Source: Peribacillus alkalitolerans
GTDB taxonomy: Bacteria > Bacillota > Bacilli > Bacillales > DSM-1321
Direction: 5' to 3'
DNA length: 64,000 nucleotides
Assembly (NCBI RefSeq): GCF_010882125.1
Contig: NZ_JAAGVZ010000007.1
Span: 124,001 to 188,000 of the forward strand
Shown: positions 63,176 to 64,000 of the stretch, piece by piece
Numbering within the stretch: position 1 is the first letter of the stretch
How the letters are laid out: each line of letters begins with the position of its first letter
Translations under genes and position numbers: made by a program
Notes under the pieces: generated by a model
Seen by the model: only the letters and a program-made list of their open reading frames with translations
Databases searched by the model: none
Told to the model about the DNA's origin: nothing

Positions 63176-64000
63176 AGGTGAAAAAATTCGTTGCTCCTTC
63201 TATGGGTGAAGCTATGAAGCTTGTCCGTTCTGAATTGGGGAATGAAGCAGTCATCCTCAATTCTAAAGTAGTGTACTCTGGCGGTTTCCTTGGTTTATTT
63301 AAGAAAAGAAGTATTGAGGTTATAGCAGGAGTTGACTCTAAACAACAAGAACAACAAGTGCCTAAAATAAAAGAAAAAACAAAGAAAATTAGTTTGGATA
63401 TAGAAAAGAGTCAATTGCCTACGAAGGAACCTGTTGGTATCATGAATCATTCCTTTGAGCCCCAAGGAGATATTTTGAAGGAAATTAATGAATTAAAACA
63501 GATTGTAAATCAATTAAATCAGAAATCCAACCAAACGATTTACCCAGAGATTCTTGAACAAATCAATGTAATTTTAAATGAACAAGAAATATCTGATCAG
63601 CATAGGGTGCAATTGATGGAAGAACTATTAGCGGAGTGGTCTTCCTCGAAAGAAGAATGGACTATAGATTCTGCCAAGGAAAAAGCAATGCGCAATATGT
63701 TGGGGAAATTGCAATCGATCATGACTGATCAACCATTGTTTAAAAAGAAATTTATCAATGTTGTAGGACCAACAGGTGTTGGCAAAACTACTACATTAGC
63801 CAAATTGGCAGCCGAACAAGTATTGAAGCACCAAAAGAAGGTTGCATTCATTACTACTGACACTTATAGAATTGCAGCCATTGATCAGTTACAAACCTAT
63901 GCGAAAATATTAAATGTTCCTATAGAAATTGCCTATAATCTTGAGGATTTCCAGAAGGCTGCCCAGCGATTCAGTCATTATGACTTAGTGTTTATCGATA
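63172..64000 (+). CDS. flhF: FlhF, flagellar SRP-type GTPase (5' part, truncated by window edge)
   Basis: Third member of the Ffh/FtsY GTPase family, involved in flagellar placement. About 276 residues are visible; the gene runs off the window. The start is MKVKKFVAPSMGEAMKLVRS, inside the flhA stop (ATGA). An N-terminal basic/variable region with a short coiled coil (ILKEINELKQIVNQLNQKSN) is followed by the N domain. G1 [10 protein letters not shown] begins at Gly199, and ITTDTYRIAAIDQL follows. The frame is open to base 64000. Confidence 0.93.
   Translation, partial: MKVKKFVAPSMGEAMKLVRSELGNEAVILNSKVVYSGGFLGLFKKRSIEVIAGVDSKQQEQQVPKIKEKTKKISLDIEKSQLPTKEPVGIMNHSFEPQGDILKEINELKQIVNQLNQKSNQTIYPEILEQINVILNEQEISDQHRVQLMEELLAEWSSSKEEWTIDSAKEKAMRNMLGKLQSIMTDQPLFKKKFINVVGPTGVGKTTTLAKLAAEQVLKHQKKVAFITTDTYRIAAIDQLQTYAKILNVPIEIAYNLEDFQKAAQRFSHYDLVFID

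Overview
The window is chromosomal DNA from a low-GC Gram-positive bacterium of the family Bacillaceae. The gene order matches the Bacillus subtilis recG-fapR-plsX-fabD-fabG-acpP-rnc-smc-ftsY-ylxM-ffh-rpsP-khpA-ylqD-rimM-trmD-rplS-rbgA-rnhB-ylqG-ylqH / sucCD-dprA-topA-trmFO-xerC-hslVU-codY-fla/che block almost gene for gene. Products such as CodY, ClpQ-type HslV, FapR, FliY and SwrD are typical of Bacillus and its relatives. Genus and species cannot be fixed from the sequence alone.

Layout. (1) 1-5472: 3' part of recG, then the FapR-controlled fatty-acid and phospholipid operon (fapR, plsX, fabD, fabG, acpP), with a clear sigma-A promoter and FapR operator. (2) 5980-18562: RNA and protein-export genes (rnc, smc, ftsY, ylxM, ffh, rpsP, khpA, ylqD, rimM, trmD, rplS, a type I signal peptidase, rbgA). 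(3) 18639-21676: rnhB followed by a FliK-like/FlhB-C-terminus-like pair (ylqG, ylqH). (4) 21671-30797: an accessory carbohydrate island absent from this position in B. subtilis. Its two divergent arms meet at 26142-26352. The leftward arm carries an RpiR-type regulator, PTS EIIB and EIIC, a 96-residue membrane protein of unknown function and a GH4 phospho-glycosidase. The rightward arm carries PTS EIIA, a MupG/DUF871 enzyme, a BadF-type amino-sugar kinase, AnmK and MurQ. Together they read as an uptake and breakdown route for N-acetylmuramic-acid-containing sugars down to GlcNAc-6-P. (5) 31522-42126: sucCD, dprA, topA, trmFO, xerC, hslVU, codY. (6) 42532-64000: the fla/che operon from flgB to a truncated flhF, all rightward: basal body, switch, hook assembly and type III export.

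The window is also dotted with GC-rich interspersed repeats with no coding capacity. Six copies belong to one family bounded by GTTGATT...AATCAAC. Two copies belong to a TTTAAG/GTATAA hairpin family and one to a GTCTAGCTCCAGCGCC family. Several sit inside what would otherwise be tight operons (plsX/fabD, EIIC/96-aa gene, khpA/ylqD, flhB/flhA).

Most genes are ordinary housekeeping genes. The parts most worth following up are the muramyl-sugar island with its Lac/cellobiose-type PTS split across two divergent operons, the ylqGH pair, the repeat families, and a hairpin between the swrD Shine-Dalgarno sequence and its start codon. No tRNA or rRNA gene, CRISPR array, insertion sequence or prophage gene was seen.
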